A stretch of DNA of 14,106 nucleotides from an uncultured Bacilli bacterium. GTDB taxonomy: Bacteria > Bacillota_I > Bacilli_A > RF39 > UBA660. Location: positions 1-14,106 of the forward strand of contig CANQYA010000013.1 in assembly GCA_947627965.1 (NCBI GenBank), read 5' to 3'. The notes under the pieces are model-generated. The model was given only the letters and a program-made list of their open reading frames with translations, did not search any database and had not been told where the DNA came from. Shown here piece by piece: positions 14,105-14,106 of the stretch (positions within the stretch are counted from its first letter, which is position 1; each line of letters begins with the position of its first letter). The position numbers were made by a program, and so were the translations under genes.

Positions 14105-14106
14105 TG

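Noticed and set aside
1..14106. parS, Noc-type sites or a DnaA-box cluster
   Set aside because: I looked for TTTCACGTGAAA-like, TTCCCGGGAA-like and TTATCCACA-like sequences on both strands by eye and found none convincing.
1..14106. Use of TGA as tryptophan (Mycoplasma code), suggested by the low GC
   Set aside because: Conserved tryptophans use TGG, I saw no in-frame TGA in the conserved genes, and TGA serves as the stop of the MacB-like fusion gene.

Overview
The window is AT-rich low-GC bacterial DNA. Almost every gene lies on the minus strand, reading leftward from coordinate 14106. Gene content and order (mnmE, mnmG, rsmG, a noc/parB paralogue, parA, parB, a DUF951 gene, ychF) match the conserved block beside the replication origin of Bacillota, as in Bacillus subtilis. 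oriC and dnaA/rnpA/yidC would therefore be expected beyond the right edge, which makes these genes leading-strand. No DnaA-box cluster, parS or Noc-binding palindrome was seen here by eye. Tryptophans are encoded by TGG, and I see no in-frame TGA in the conserved genes, so the standard bacterial code applies. An uncultured or poorly studied AT-rich Bacilli-like lineage fits; I cannot name the species.

Right to left there are four transcription blocks. (1) 14106-10023: a terminator-like palindrome, a strong promoter, then mnmE-mnmG-rsmG with tight or overlapping junctions (tRNA wobble-uridine modification and 16S rRNA methylation). (2) 10022-8727: a noc-like gene with its own TTGTAA-17-TATAAT promoter and its own terminator. 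(3) 8726-3753: a repeat-rich 390-bp intergenic region, an extended -10 promoter, then parA-parB-DUF951-abgT-ychF as one closely packed operon ending in a strong terminator. (4) 3752-1: an accessory cassette with its own promoter and a palindromic operator-like site. It encodes a membrane-anchored extracellular protein of unknown function, a MacB-like ATPase-permease fusion and a second ABC ATPase. This last ATPase is cut off after the D-loop by an insertion sequence whose transposase C-terminus (plus strand) fills the left edge.

Blocks 1-3 are housekeeping: decoding fidelity, ribosome modification, chromosome segregation and nucleoid occlusion. The most unusual features are: a 65-bp stretch that is almost identical between parB and the noc-like gene (likely gene conversion); a noc-like protein with Noc-type DNA-recognition residues but no N-terminal membrane-targeting helix and a long acidic C-terminal extension; a repeat array upstream of parA that can form competing hairpins; terminators with the stop codon placed inside the hairpin stem; and the IS-broken ABC cassette under its own operator.
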